The notes: generated by a model from the sequence alone, not told the origin. Positions 34,259-42,697 are shown, counted from the stretch's first letter. The stretch is 64,000 bases of DNA from DATBGZ01 sp036557785 (GCA_036557785.1 DATBGZ010000063.1:1-64000), one strand, 5' to 3'. Numbers and translations are program-made.

Positions 34259-34810
34259 TCAGGTGGTGGCGGGTCGGGGGGTGAGGTCCTCCCAGCCGCG
34301 GCCGGGGTTCCACAGTTGCCACCACTCGCCGTCGAGGACGGTGCCGGCGTGTGCGAGTTCGGCGCACAGCCGGGCCCGCCGCTCGGGTGTGGTGATCGGC
34401 TTCGCGGCGGCGTGGCCGACCCGGAAGGTCAGCCCGTCCAGCAGGACGCACAGCCTCAGTGGGGTGAGGTTGCGTTTGGTGGTGGCGGTGACGGACCGGG
34501 TGGTGCGGTACTCGTCGACCAGCACGTCGAGCACGTGCTCGTCCGGCACCTGGTCGCCGGCCGGGGTGCGGCAGGCGGCCACGAAGGCTTCCAGGTCGCG
34601 CCAGCCGAAGCCGGCGCCTGTGGATTGGAAGAACGTGGGGCCGCCGCGGCCCTCGTTGACGAGGTGGCCGACGACCCGGCCGTTGCGGCGCAGGACGGCG
34701 TGCAGCATCTCGCCGTCGCTGCCCGGCAGGGTGCGGGCGGAGGTGACGTGCAGGTCGGTGTGCGGCACGCGCAGCCCGCTGTGGGGCAACGCGACCAGAC
34801 TCTCAGCCAT
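34259..34810 (-). CDS. Element protein of unknown function
   Basis: 183 residues from ATG 34810 (AAAGGACAC upstream). The N-terminal half is beta-rich (LRVPHTDLHVTSARTLPGSD, EMLHAVLRRNGRVVGHLVNE, GGPTFFQSTGAGFGWRDLEA) and the C-terminal half helical. It resembles conserved proteins of actinobacterial elements; I cannot name a family. A 17-base sequence shared with the gene at 31480 lies 16 bases before its start. Confidence 0.68.
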   Translation of the reverse strand: MAESLVALPHSGLRVPHTDLHVTSARTLPGSDGEMLHAVLRRNGRVVGHLVNEGRGGPTFFQSTGAGFGWRDLEAFVAACRTPAGDQVPDEHVLDVLVDEYRTTRSVTATTKRNLTPLRLCVLLDGLTFRVGHAAAKPITTPERRARLCAELAHAGTVLDGEWWQLWNPGRGWEDLTPRPATT

Positions 34811-34886
34811 GGATTGTGTCCTTTCTGGACAGTCGATGTTGGCTCCAGCGCTGCGGTGTTGGCGCTGGAAGGGGTGAAAGGGCGGC

Positions 34887-34947
34887 CGTACGCGGCCGGA
34901 CCGGGGTGTTGCTGCCGCCCCGGGCGGGGCGGCCCCGGCCGCGTACG
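34887..34947 (-). terminator. 13-bp perfect hairpin with nested hairpin
   Basis: CGTACGCGGCCGG (34887-34899) pairs with CCGGCCGCGTACG (34935-34947); the 35-base loop itself contains GCCGCCCC/GGGGCGGC. Located between the stop at 35006 and the start at 34810. Confidence 0.5.
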
Positions 34948-35005
34948 CGAAGGGGCCGGAGGTGCCCGCGCGGGTACGCGGGCCTCTCCGGTCGTGGATG
35001 GGTTG

Positions 35006-35401
35006 TCAGAGGATGGCGCTGATGTCGGCCCATCCCCAGGTCTGTCCGCAGGCGGTGCACCGCTGGTGGTGCTCGGTGGTGCCGCCGAAGCTGTCGATCG
35101 AGGTGGCCTCGATGGTGTCCAGTCGCCCGCACATCAGGCATCGGACGTGGCCTTCGTCGACCAGGGCGGACAGGCCGCCGGGCCGTCGCACGACGTGCGG
35201 GCAGCCCGGCCGGTGGGTGTGCCCAACCGCGACCGTCGGCTCCGCCGCGATGGCGGGCCACTCGTGGGCCACGGTGCCGCGCGTCCAGGGACAGTCCAGG
35301 TCGTGGCGCTCACCAGACGGCCGGCCGCATGTCGGGCAGTCGGTCGGGCAGACGCACCGGCCAGGACCGTGACCCTGGGATTCATCGATGACAGTGGTCA
35401 T
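35006..35401 (-). CDS. Zinc-ribbon protein
   Basis: 131 residues. Two CxxC-type clusters are visible: CVCPTDCPTCGRP near residue 17 and, at the C-terminus, CLMCGRLDTIEATSID followed by RCTACGQTWGW, a classical zinc ribbon. It probably binds Zn and a nucleic acid or protein partner. The start at ATG 35401 lies close to GGAGAA. Confidence 0.7.
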   Translation of the reverse strand: MTTVIDESQGHGPGRCVCPTDCPTCGRPSGERHDLDCPWTRGTVAHEWPAIAAEPTVAVGHTHRPGCPHVVRRPGGLSALVDEGHVRCLMCGRLDTIEATSIDSFGGTTEHHQRCTACGQTWGWADISAIL

Positions 35402-35432
35402 CTGGTGTTGGTTCTCCTCGAAGTGTTGGGTC

Positions 35433-35487
35433 GGGGGCGCCGGCCTGCCGGCGCCGGATGGGTTGCCCTGGGCGGGCCGGCGCCCCC
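35433..35487 (-). terminator. 13-bp perfect hairpin
   Basis: GGGGGCGCCGGCC (35433-35445) pairs with GGCCGGCGCCCCC (35475-35487); the loop carries a small inner hairpin. Between the stop at 35508 and the start at 35401. Confidence 0.55.
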
Positions 35488-35507
35488 GTTCTGGGAGGGA
35501 GCCGGGC

Positions 35508-36020
35508 TCAGGTGGTGGCGGCGAAGCGGCGCGGGCGTTCGCTGGTCAGCACGGCGTGGCCGGTGGCCACCAGCGCGTCGCAGGCGTTGGCGATCGCACC
35601 CTGCGACCGGCCGCCGAGCCGGTGGGACAGCTCGGTCGGGCCGAGCGGTTGACCGGCGGCGTCGCGCAGCGCGGCGAGCACCAGGTCGCGCAGGGCACCC
35701 TTGCGCATCCGCACCGCCGGTTCGCTGTCCGGGGCGGGTGTGGGGCTGGGCCCATCGCCGTCACCGGTGGCGTCGGCGCGGGTGGCGGTGTCGTCGCCTC
35801 CGGTGTCGGCGGATGCCGGGCTCGGGTGGCCGGTGGCGTGCCACAGGCCGGTGGTGGCGTCGCGGCTGGCGGCGGCGAGCTCGTCGAGTTCGCGTAGCAG
35901 CCGAGTGACGGTGGAGTAGCCCAGGCCGGTCGTGTCGGCCAGTGCGGCGGCGCTTGCGCCGTCGGCACCGACGCTCCGCAGTGCGTCGCGGAGCCGGGCC
36001 TGGTTGTCGGTGAGGTTCAC
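35508..36020 (-). CDS. Protein with two winged-helix domains
   Basis: 170 residues from GTG 36020. An N-terminal winged helix (RLRDALRSVGADGASAAALA, DTTGLGYSTVTRLLRELDEL, TGLWHAT) and a C-terminal winged helix (LRDLVLAALRDAAGQPLGPT, ELSHRLGGRSQGAIANACDA, LVATGHAVLTSERPRRF) are joined by an acidic Pro/Ser-rich linker. Likely a DNA-binding regulator or partition-type protein of the element, and a candidate for the CCCT-N3-AGGG palindromes upstream of the array. Confidence 0.78.
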   Translation of the reverse strand: MNLTDNQARLRDALRSVGADGASAAALADTTGLGYSTVTRLLRELDELAAASRDATTGLWHATGHPSPASADTGGDDTATRADATGDGDGPSPTPAPDSEPAVRMRKGALRDLVLAALRDAAGQPLGPTELSHRLGGRSQGAIANACDALVATGHAVLTSERPRRFAATT

Positions 36021-36073
36021 CTGGGTGCTCCCTTCTCTTGCGCGGTACGGGTTCTCGGGTTGAGTGCCCTGGG

Positions 36074-36517
36074 TCAGGGCGCCGGCGGCGTTGCCGGCTG
36101 GTCCGGTGTGGGCGGGTCGCGCTCGTGGTCGACGGGCCAGACCAACCCCAGGCCGGTGGCGTGCAGGCGGCGGCAGGCGTGCGCGATCGCCACCCTCAGC
36201 AGCGGTTCGGCGTGGTCGACGGTGGCGAGCGTGGCGTTCAGGTACGCCAACTCGTCGGCGTGCACGGGTGTGCCGTCCACGTCGGCCGCCACGTACTGCA
36301 GGGACTCGGCGGCGTGGGCGAGCAGCGCCTGCGTGTAGTGCAGGGTGGCCAGCCGCACCGCGGCGTGCACGAGCCGCAGCACCAGATCGGGCTGCAGCGC
36401 GTTCGCGACCACGAGCTCGTCGATGTCCAGCTCGCAGTTGACGCAGCGCGCGGCGGCCGCCAGCACCTCGGTCAGGTCGACCGGCGACGCTGCCGGCGTC
36501 GGGTTGTCGGTGGGCAT
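36074..36517 (-). CDS. Helical element protein, first gene of the accessory array
   Basis: 147 residues. LTEVLAAAARCVNCELDIDE, LVVANALQPDLVLRLVHAAV, RLATLHYTQALLAHAAESLQ and AEPLLRVAIAHACRRLHATG are amphipathic helices; no membrane segment or known family is evident. It starts at ATG 36517 after GGAAGGGGG and heads the minus-strand accessory operon, next to the control region. Confidence 0.65.
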   Translation of the reverse strand: MPTDNPTPAASPVDLTEVLAAAARCVNCELDIDELVVANALQPDLVLRLVHAAVRLATLHYTQALLAHAAESLQYVAADVDGTPVHADELAYLNATLATVDHAEPLLRVAIAHACRRLHATGLGLVWPVDHERDPPTPDQPATPPAP

Positions 36518-37304
36518 GGTGAAGTCCCCCTTCCGGGGTCGTGGCAGTGTTGGTCCCCGTGGCGGTCGCAGAGGTTCTCGTCGATCGACGCTTCGACCGC
36601 GGGGGAAGTCAAGTCATACGAGCCGCTCGGCGGGGGGCGTCCCTAGGGACAGCGAGCGGGCCGACGTGGCGGCCGAGTCTGTCTGGTGTGGACATTTGCC
36701 CGAGCGTGGGCGTGGCGACAGCGGTGCTGCAGGCCCCGGGGCGGGGTTCGGCGGACACGCCGGGTGGCGACCGGCACGGTCGCGACGTTCCCTCACAGGG
36801 AGTGATTGGCGCCGGGCGGCGGCTAGGCTCCCCTACAGGGATGTGGTGCCAGCCTTCACGGTCGGCGGGGTCGACGTTGGGGGTCGGATGGTGCAGTGCC
36901 GCGCAGGGCGGCGGGGTTCGACCCGTACGGGTCGTGGATGCCAGAACGGCACCGGGTGCTCGCGCGGGTGCGGGGATTCCGGACGGGCCGACCGGCCAGA
37001 AGGCGGGTGGGCGCTATGTACGCAACACCGCGGAGTGCGCGGAGCAGATCCCGGAGCGGGCCTGGGTGATGCAGTTGGGGTACTCGATGAGTAGGCCTCG
37101 ACGTTAGCTCCACCACCTGACCCGGCAACCCCCTGTTCGGGTGACATCACCACTCAGAACCTGACCGGAAACCCTTAGCCGGTCAGGAAACCCTGACTGA
37201 ACGGCCGGAGCGGCAAGCCCTCTTCGATTGCCTTGACCCGGAGCACAAGACGATCCGGCCGGTGGGAGCGCGCGTGCCTGCAAGTCGGCGGTACCGTACG
37301 GTCC
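36518..37304. promoter_or_regulatory. Control region of the element array
   Basis: The largest gene-free stretch (787 bases). It has three related inverted repeats: GTCCCTAGGGAC (36639-36650, perfect 12-base palindrome), TCCCTCACAGGGA (36789-36801) and TCCCCTACAGGGA (36829-36841). It also has TGTCTGGTGTGGAC at 36680-36693 and a group of CCTGAC motifs (37115, 37159, 37182 on the other strand, 37192). It lies between the leftward array and a rightward kinase gene, so it probably carries promoters for both; a replication or transfer origin is possible. Confidence 0.5.
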
Positions 37305-37847
37305 ATGGCGGGCAAGCAGGTGAGCGTGCGCCTCGAGCCGCCCCGCCTGATCCTGATCACCGGGCCAGCCAGCACGGGCAAGACCACCCTGTCCCATATC
37401 CTCGCGCGGCGCATCGGATGCCCGATGATCAGCCGAAACGAGATCAAGGAAGGCATATTCCTCAACACGCCCGGCTTCGAGCCAGCGGCGGGCGATCCGC
37501 TCACCGTCGCGACGCTCGCCGTCTTCTTCGACGCACTCACACTGCTCCTGCGGGCGGGCGTGACGCTCGTCGGCGAGGCAGCCTTCCAGGATCACGTCTG
37601 GCGCAACGGCCTCGACCGCATCGACGTGCCACACACCGTCCGGACCGTCGAGTGCGCCTGCGACCCGACGGTGCTCGTCCGCCGCCAGGCCGAGCGCCGT
37701 GAGGGTGATGTCGTCCACGCCCGCGCGCACCCCCACACCACCGGTCGTGCCGAATGGATCGGGCTGACGTTGCCGAAACTGGCCGTCGACACGAGCGACG
37801 GATACCGACCCGACTTGGGCGAGGTCGCCGACTACGCATTGGGCTGA
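37305..37847 (+). CDS. P-loop kinase-like protein (AAA_33 type)
   Basis: 180 residues from ATG 37305. RLILITGPASTGKTTLSHIL is a Walker A motif; SRNEIKEGIF, TLLLRAGVTLVGEAAFQDHV and TVECACDPTVLVRRQAERRE match small ATP-dependent kinases related to zeta toxins, chloramphenicol phosphotransferase and AAA_33 proteins. It probably phosphorylates a small molecule or nucleotide; the substrate is not evident. It stands alone downstream of the control region. Confidence 0.8.
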   Translation: MAGKQVSVRLEPPRLILITGPASTGKTTLSHILARRIGCPMISRNEIKEGIFLNTPGFEPAAGDPLTVATLAVFFDALTLLLRAGVTLVGEAAFQDHVWRNGLDRIDVPHTVRTVECACDPTVLVRRQAERREGDVVHARAHPHTTGRAEWIGLTLPKLAVDTSDGYRPDLGEVADYALG

Positions 37848-38210
37848 CCAGTCGGCGACCGGGCTTCGTGGCGTCAACGCTTCATGCGAGGGAAGGCGGC
37901 GTCAGCCGCGTCGGAGAACGGTTGCAGGACAGGGATCGTCGGTCGACCCTCAGTGTCCGCTCATGCCGATGAGCGCCCCGTCACGCACGTCGCTTTCAGG
38001 GCCTGGACTTACATGATCGAGGTGATGTCATCGAGCGAAAGCGTCGCGTCCAGCCCGCGTCTAGCGCTTCCATGGCCTCTGAGACGAAACGCTGCTCCCG
38101 CCCGGTTAGCCGTCCGCCCGACCTGCGAACCAGCCCTCGCCCACCGACCGTCCACCATGGGCACACGCCACCGGGCCGCGGTCCTCGCGACGGGCGACTG
38201 CTGACCTTCG
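37848..38210. other. Gap before the RiPP cluster
   Basis: No supported gene. The sequence between the kinase and the IS5-like relic shows no clear frame, and may be older transposon debris. Confidence 0.35.
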
Positions 38211-38369
38211 ATGCCCTTGCGGTCCAAGGAACGCAACGTTGTGGAGCGCCGCACCAACAAGCCCAAGCAGCACCATACCGTGCCTACCGGCGACGACAGC
38301 GAGTACATGTGCCAGGGCACCGACGACGTTGCCCTCATCTGCATCTGGCCCGGGACCCGGCCAGCATGA
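38211..38369 (+). pseudogene. IS5/IS4-type transposase C-terminal relic
   Basis: The frame ending at 38369 reads RSKERNVVERRTNKPKQHHT, then VPTGDDSEYMCQGTDDVALI and CIWPGTRPA. ERNVVERxxNKLKQHRxVATR is the C-terminal signature of many actinobacterial IS5-family DDE transposases (catalytic Glu region). Only this 52-residue tail remains and it has diverged, so it is non-functional. It marks the left border of the RiPP island. Confidence 0.6.
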
Positions 38370-38383
38370 TTCGGCAGAAGGCT

Positions 38384-38779
38384 CTAGCCGCCCACCTTGT
38401 CAGCGGTGGATGGGCGTACGTCGCGCTGCCAGCCATCGAGGAAGAGCGGGTCAGCATCTCGGCGGATCTGCTCGATGTTCTCCACGAACAGCTTGTACTT
38501 ATCTGCGGCCGCGGCGTAGGTGCCCGTGCCGTAGAACGAAGCCGTCCACTCGCGCTCGAGCTCGTTCGCGGTCTTCATGGCGTTCAGCGCGGAAAGGCGC
38601 AGTTGGGCGACACGTTGGGCGTCATGCACCGGAAGCCCCTGAAAGCTGACGGGTGAGCGATGGCCCGCTGTGCGTCGTTTAGGGGTCGAGGTCGAACCGT
38701 TCGCAGCGATCCGTTTCGACTGCCAGCGCAACGGTCCTCGATCCGGGCGCACCGCACCGGTACATCCGATGCACGTCAC
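38384..38779 (-). CDS. Hypothetical protein coupled to the MFS exporter
   Basis: 131 residues if translation starts at GTG 38779, which overlaps the exporter stop (GTGA). The C-terminal 80 residues (AQRVAQLRLSALNAMKTANE, LEREWTASFYGTGTYAAAAD, KYKLFVENIEQIRRDADPLF) look like a genuine helical protein; the N-terminal 50 residues look less so, and GTG 38629 is an alternative start. No family recognised. It could be a small helper of the cluster or a relic. Confidence 0.4.
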   Translation of the reverse strand: MTCIGCTGAVRPDRGPLRWQSKRIAANGSTSTPKRRTAGHRSPVSFQGLPVHDAQRVAQLRLSALNAMKTANELEREWTASFYGTGTYAAAADKYKLFVENIEQIRRDADPLFLDGWQRDVRPSTADKVGG

Positions 38780-40098
38780 GTGCTTGGCGACCCCGCCTCA
38801 GCTGCTCGCCCTTCGGGCGGGCCGGCCACCGAGCGATGCTCGGCAGGAGTCGGCGGCGTCGATTGCGAATTCAGCGCCGCCGTTTGGTGGGATGGCCTCA
38901 CTATTGCGATGACGCTCCGTCTTACAGCGACGAGGCCTGTGCTGACTACGATCACAGCCGACAACAGCAGCAGTGCGCGTCGCGTGTCGAGCACATCAAG
39001 GAGCGGTCCGGCCGCTATGTTGCCAACTGGAGTGAGAGCAAGGCCAAAAAGAATATCATACGAGGAGACCCGGCTCAACTTCTCTTCCGGTATGCGCTCC
39101 TGCATGACGGCGCTGAAGTTTACGACAAAGATTTCCGTGCCAACTCCCGCGAGGAGGGTGGCTATACCGATGGTGAAGACGCTCGGGCTGAACGCAAGTG
39201 CGAGCAACGGCAAAGTCTTGAGTACTGTGCCGGCACATGCGGCGAGGAGTGGGCGGCGCGGTCTCCAGTAAAGGACAATCGGTGCCCCTAGCAAAAGGCC
39301 GGCCGCCAAGCACGACATGGCCGCACCCCATAGACCTGCGCCACCCTCCGCCTGGCTGATCACAACGGGGCCGAGCGTCTGGAATCCGCATGCCCACGCC
39401 ATATTGACTAGTGAATACTGGAGAACGATGGTCCATAACCAGCCGTACGACCAAAACTCGTGCCACCCGTTCACAAGGTCTCTAACGAATCGGGTCTCGA
39501 CCCGACGCGGCAATGGCACGCGAAGGCGCATCATGCAATAGCTCGATGCAACGAACGTCGCGCTGTCAATTGCAATCGCGGCGCTAGGACCGGCGGTCAC
39601 GACAATGACCCCCGCAATCGCGGGCCCAACGATTCTGGCGCTATTCTGAGCAAGTCGCAATAGGGCGTTGGCGCCATGAATCGCACTACGGTCGACGACC
39701 TGTGGCAAGACGCCTTGAGACGCCGGCCCAAAGAATGCAGCCGCCGTTCCAGAAATCGCCGACAGAGTCGCAAGCTCCCAGAGCTGCGCGGCGTCAACGG
39801 CGAGCAGGAAAGCAATCGCGCCTTGACTCAAGGCCGACAGCACGTTCGACCACACCATGATGTTGCGGCGCGGAAGGCGATCGGCGATCACTCCTCCGAC
39901 TAGTAAGAACACCCCTTGTGGGACGATTGCACAGGCCAAGACTAGTCCGAGTGCTGCGGCAGACTTCGTCACTTCCAGAATGCCGAATGCGAGCGCCACA
40001 GGCGAGATCGCATTGCCGAGAGTTGACACTGTGCGCCCCACGAAGAGGTTCCGGTAGGACACATCTCGAAGTAGCGCGACGCTTCGCTTTAGCGACAT
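38776..40098 (-). CDS. MFS exporter of the RiPP cluster
   Basis: 440 residues from ATG 40098 (TTGGAAGC upstream). About 12 membrane helices; GGVIADRLPRRNIMVWSN is the loop 2-3 motif A of the major facilitator superfamily, and the family looks like the MFS_3/enterobactin exporter group. The C-terminal tail after residue 400 is hydrophilic. In this setting it most likely exports the mature peptide and protects the producer. It lies downstream of the two TauD-type oxygenase genes on the same strand, with a 272-base gap. Confidence 0.87.
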   Translation of the reverse strand: MSLKRSVALLRDVSYRNLFVGRTVSTLGNAISPVALAFGILEVTKSAAALGLVLACAIVPQGVFLLVGGVIADRLPRRNIMVWSNVLSALSQGAIAFLLAVDAAQLWELATLSAISGTAAAFFGPASQGVLPQVVDRSAIHGANALLRLAQNSARIVGPAIAGVIVVTAGPSAAIAIDSATFVASSYCMMRLRVPLPRRVETRFVRDLVNGWHEFWSYGWLWTIVLQYSLVNMAWACGFQTLGPVVISQAEGGAGLWGAAMSCLAAGLLLGAPIVLYWRPRRPLLAACAGTVLKTLPLLALAFSPSVFTIGIATLLAGVGTEIFVVNFSAVMQERIPEEKLSRVSSYDILFGLALTPVGNIAAGPLLDVLDTRRALLLLSAVIVVSTGLVAVRRSVIAIVRPSHQTAALNSQSTPPTPAEHRSVAGPPEGRAAEAGSPST

Positions 40099-40370
40099 GC
40101 TTCCAAGCCTAACTTGGGCTAGGCCGACCACACGCGCGCCACGCCATGCTGTCCCAGTCGTCTGTCATCCGCCAGCAGGATCGGGCCACCGATTGCCACT
40201 ACGTAGGGGCCCCGTAGTCATGTGGCAGCAGGCGAGTGCGCACGACTGGCGTGATCGGCCGGTGCCGTCAGTGCCTACAGCGGGCGGCGGGCATCGCGGG
40301 GGAAGCGCCAACAAACGCCCGCGTTCCCGTTGTTCCGCATTCCGCATCGAGTGTGTCGCTTCCCGAAAGC

Positions 40371-41321
40371 TCAACGCCACGGGAGTTGGTTGTACTTTTC
40401 CTCCAGCGCCCACCACTTTCCTGCGAGCACGCGAGTCTCGTTGGGGTTCCCGCCGTCCGCATAAGCTGTCCGGCCATGGACGCAGATGTGGTTATTCATG
40501 AATATCCCTCGGCCGGGGCGGTCGAAGTACGTGAAAGTGGATCCACGTGCGCCGAATCGGGTGTACTCGACAAGGAATTCGAACGCGCGCGCTGCCGGAG
40601 AATTGCGATGGCGCGATGAGGGGTGGACGTCGTACTCCTCACCGGGCGCTCGGAACAGAACACGCGGCCGACTGTCGCGGACAAACACAATGGGCGACAC
40701 AGTCTGCGCCTTGTCTCGTCGTCTGGTGATAGTTATCGCGTCCCGCCTAGAGAGGGTGTCGAATGCCTCCAGATCGGTTCGCCACAGATCCACTATCAGA
40801 GGCAGCATATTCTGGACATAGGTAGCCGCCGCTCGCTGCGGGGCGCTGTCCGTCCAAAGACCTGCGACCGCTATCGCTCCACCAAGCTGCAGCCCGTCCT
40901 GGTGTGGAGCGAGTAGCCTGTTTGAATTTGGCGTGGTTCCGTTCCGCCCCACGTCGAAGATTTTGGCTGTGCCGTCGGGTGCTTCAGCGGCGTTGGCAAT
41001 TGGCCACCGACACGGCATAGCGCGCCTAAGCTGTTCGCCCATCGCCACTAGGGGGTGCTGCTGTGCCGTCGCCGTTAACGGACCACAGTCGAAGACGACC
41101 GATCCGAACCGGCCGTGGAACTGCTCGGAAATGCTTGCGATCTCCTCAGCGCTGAGAGAGTATGGGTTACGCACAGCCACTGGATCTGCCTCAACCGCCG
41201 GCGATTCCAAGGCCGAGGGGATTAGTGACAGATCGCTGTTAGGCGCGGCGGTCCCGACAGCTTGGAGGAATGCTTCCGACGTTGTGCTCAGTGTCGAGCG
41301 GCCGGCCGGCCAGAGTTTCAC
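40371..41321 (-). CDS. TauD/TfdA-type Fe(II)/2-oxoglutarate oxygenase
   Basis: 316 residues from GTG 41321 (AGGAGA upstream). The metal-binding HxD motif is in LLAPHQDGLQLGGAIAVAGL, the distal His in MNNHICVHGRTAY and the 2-oxoglutarate-binding Arg in RVLAGKWWALEE. It follows the sister gene by only 8 bases. These enzymes usually hydroxylate or desaturate unactivated carbons; here the likely substrate is the precursor peptide or its product (inference). Confidence 0.87.
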   Translation of the reverse strand: MKLWPAGRSTLSTTSEAFLQAVGTAAPNSDLSLIPSALESPAVEADPVAVRNPYSLSAEEIASISEQFHGRFGSVVFDCGPLTATAQQHPLVAMGEQLRRAMPCRWPIANAAEAPDGTAKIFDVGRNGTTPNSNRLLAPHQDGLQLGGAIAVAGLWTDSAPQRAAATYVQNMLPLIVDLWRTDLEAFDTLSRRDAITITRRRDKAQTVSPIVFVRDSRPRVLFRAPGEEYDVHPSSRHRNSPAARAFEFLVEYTRFGARGSTFTYFDRPGRGIFMNNHICVHGRTAYADGGNPNETRVLAGKWWALEEKYNQLPWR

Positions 41322-41329
41322 GACGTCTC

Positions 41330-42418
41330 CTATGATTCCCGAATGTCAATATCGGCGTCAGGGTCATACATCCAGGTTCCTTGGAGTAGGTGATCGCCGA
41401 AAATGTCAGGGAGAGTGGACCGAAATTCTGGCTCAACCGCCAATGCGGGATAGCTTTGATATTCGGTGGCCTCCTCGACACTCGCCCACCATTTCCTCGC
41501 TAGAGTACGTCGATGCCGCCCCAATGCGGAGTCCCGAAAAGGGGTTCGACCATGCACTAGAGCCGCGTTGTCGAAGATAACCCCAACCCCAGGCGAATTG
41601 AGGTCGCACACAAGGGCGCCCGGGGCTTCTGGCGAGACCGCTCGCGTGAGGTGTTCGATCGCCGCCGCACTTTCGGGCCGGGGCACTACCTGGACGTCAC
41701 GGTCGGCAGCGCGCAAGAACACCTGCGGCCGCCCGCTCTCGTTGATGTACAGCACAGGACCTCTTACACGTAACAACCTGTCACCGCGTCGCGCTATCAC
41801 GGTGAGAGCGTCCGGCAGGAACAGCGGTCGCAGCGAGTCGGCATCCAGGTCGGCGAGAGTAACAGCGAGCAGAAGTACGTTCCGGAAGTACGTAACACCT
41901 CCAACGGCCGGCGATTGCTCCACGTATAGTCCGACGGTGCAGATTCGGCCCCCATTCCCGATCGCGTCTTGGTGGGGAACCAGCTCCTGCTGCGACATCG
42001 CTATGCCTGCTGCGCGGCCCGCGTCGAAGATCTTTACGACTTCGCTACCCGCCGGCATCCCGACTTCAGCGGGGTGTCGAACAGGAAAACGCAAGTCGAT
42101 GCGCGCCCGCAGCGAGGCCGCCAGGCGAAGGAGAGGGTGCACCTCCGTGGCCGACGGTACGGGCAGCCGGAATAGAACCAGCCCGTGCGCCGAGTCGTAC
42201 TGCTCGGCCAGCCGGTCTATGTCGGCGTCTGCGAGCGCAGGCCCTTCGAGGTCTACGGGCTTGAGGCGTTGTGCAACTCCGCCCGCCTTACGCCATGTGT
42301 GAGCGTCAACGCCGCCACTCTCAAGAATCGATCGCGCGGCCGTGAGAAATCGCTCCATCTGGGCGTCAACAAACGACCTCTCGACCGCCGGGTGCCAAGT
42401 CGACAACCTGGGGGTCAT
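41330..42418 (-). CDS. TauD/TfdA-type Fe(II)/2-oxoglutarate oxygenase
   Basis: 362 residues from ATG 42418 (GAGGGGAGC upstream). HxD in QQELVPHQDAIGNGGRICTV, distal His in DNAALVHGRTPFRD, Arg in RRTLARKWWASVEE. It resembles its neighbour over the whole core (KIFDxGR, GLYVEQSP/GLWTDSAP, YVQN/YFRN, distal VHGRT), so the pair arose by duplication. A C-terminal extension carries YQSYPALAVEPEFRSTLPDI. It begins 100 bases after the precursor peptide gene on the same strand and is probably cotranscribed with it. Confidence 0.87.
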   Translation of the reverse strand: MTPRLSTWHPAVERSFVDAQMERFLTAARSILESGGVDAHTWRKAGGVAQRLKPVDLEGPALADADIDRLAEQYDSAHGLVLFRLPVPSATEVHPLLRLAASLRARIDLRFPVRHPAEVGMPAGSEVVKIFDAGRAAGIAMSQQELVPHQDAIGNGGRICTVGLYVEQSPAVGGVTYFRNVLLLAVTLADLDADSLRPLFLPDALTVIARRGDRLLRVRGPVLYINESGRPQVFLRAADRDVQVVPRPESAAAIEHLTRAVSPEAPGALVCDLNSPGVGVIFDNAALVHGRTPFRDSALGRHRRTLARKWWASVEEATEYQSYPALAVEPEFRSTLPDIFGDHLLQGTWMYDPDADIDIRES

Positions 42419-42519
42419 CGCGCTCCCCTCATAGGTGTGGTGGGCAACCGGCCGCGCATGAGTTCCTGTGGGCGCCCGGCGAGGCGACTAGCGGGCCACC
42501 CTGCCGGGCGCCCGAGGCG

Positions 42520-42657
42520 TTACTGCGGCACCGCAGCGTCGTGGGCAACGGGGCGCTTGCCCTTCCCATCGCCGAGTAGCCCGCTCAGTCGCTCTTGTCC
42601 CTTTAGCCCGATAAGTCGTGCAACCAGGTCCTTCGCGATTAGTGCAACTCTGGACAT
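42520..42657 (-). CDS. RiPP precursor peptide candidate (45 residues)
   Basis: ATG 42657 is preceded by GTGAGGAAA, a strong ribosome binding site. The peptide opens MSRVALIAKDLVARLIGLKG, an amphipathic leader-like helix, continues QERLSGLLGDGKGK and ends RPVAHDAAVPQ. It has no Cys or Thr and only two Ser (positions 2 and 25), so a YcaO could not build azolines in the C-terminal half; backbone thioamidation is the available chemistry. The GDGKGKR run could mark the leader/core border (inference). It lies at the divergent centre of the cluster, next to the 2-oxoglutarate oxygenases. Confidence 0.68.
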   Translation of the reverse strand: MSRVALIAKDLVARLIGLKGQERLSGLLGDGKGKRPVAHDAAVPQ

Positions 42658-42697
42658 TTTCCTCACCCCCTTCGGTCCAAGCGCACGGACAGTAGCC

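Noticed and set aside
24000..36700. DnaA-box-like TGTCCACA sites suggesting a replication origin
   Set aside because: They are single copies spread over many gaps rather than a dense cluster with an AT-rich region, so an origin is not supported; reported only as a motif.
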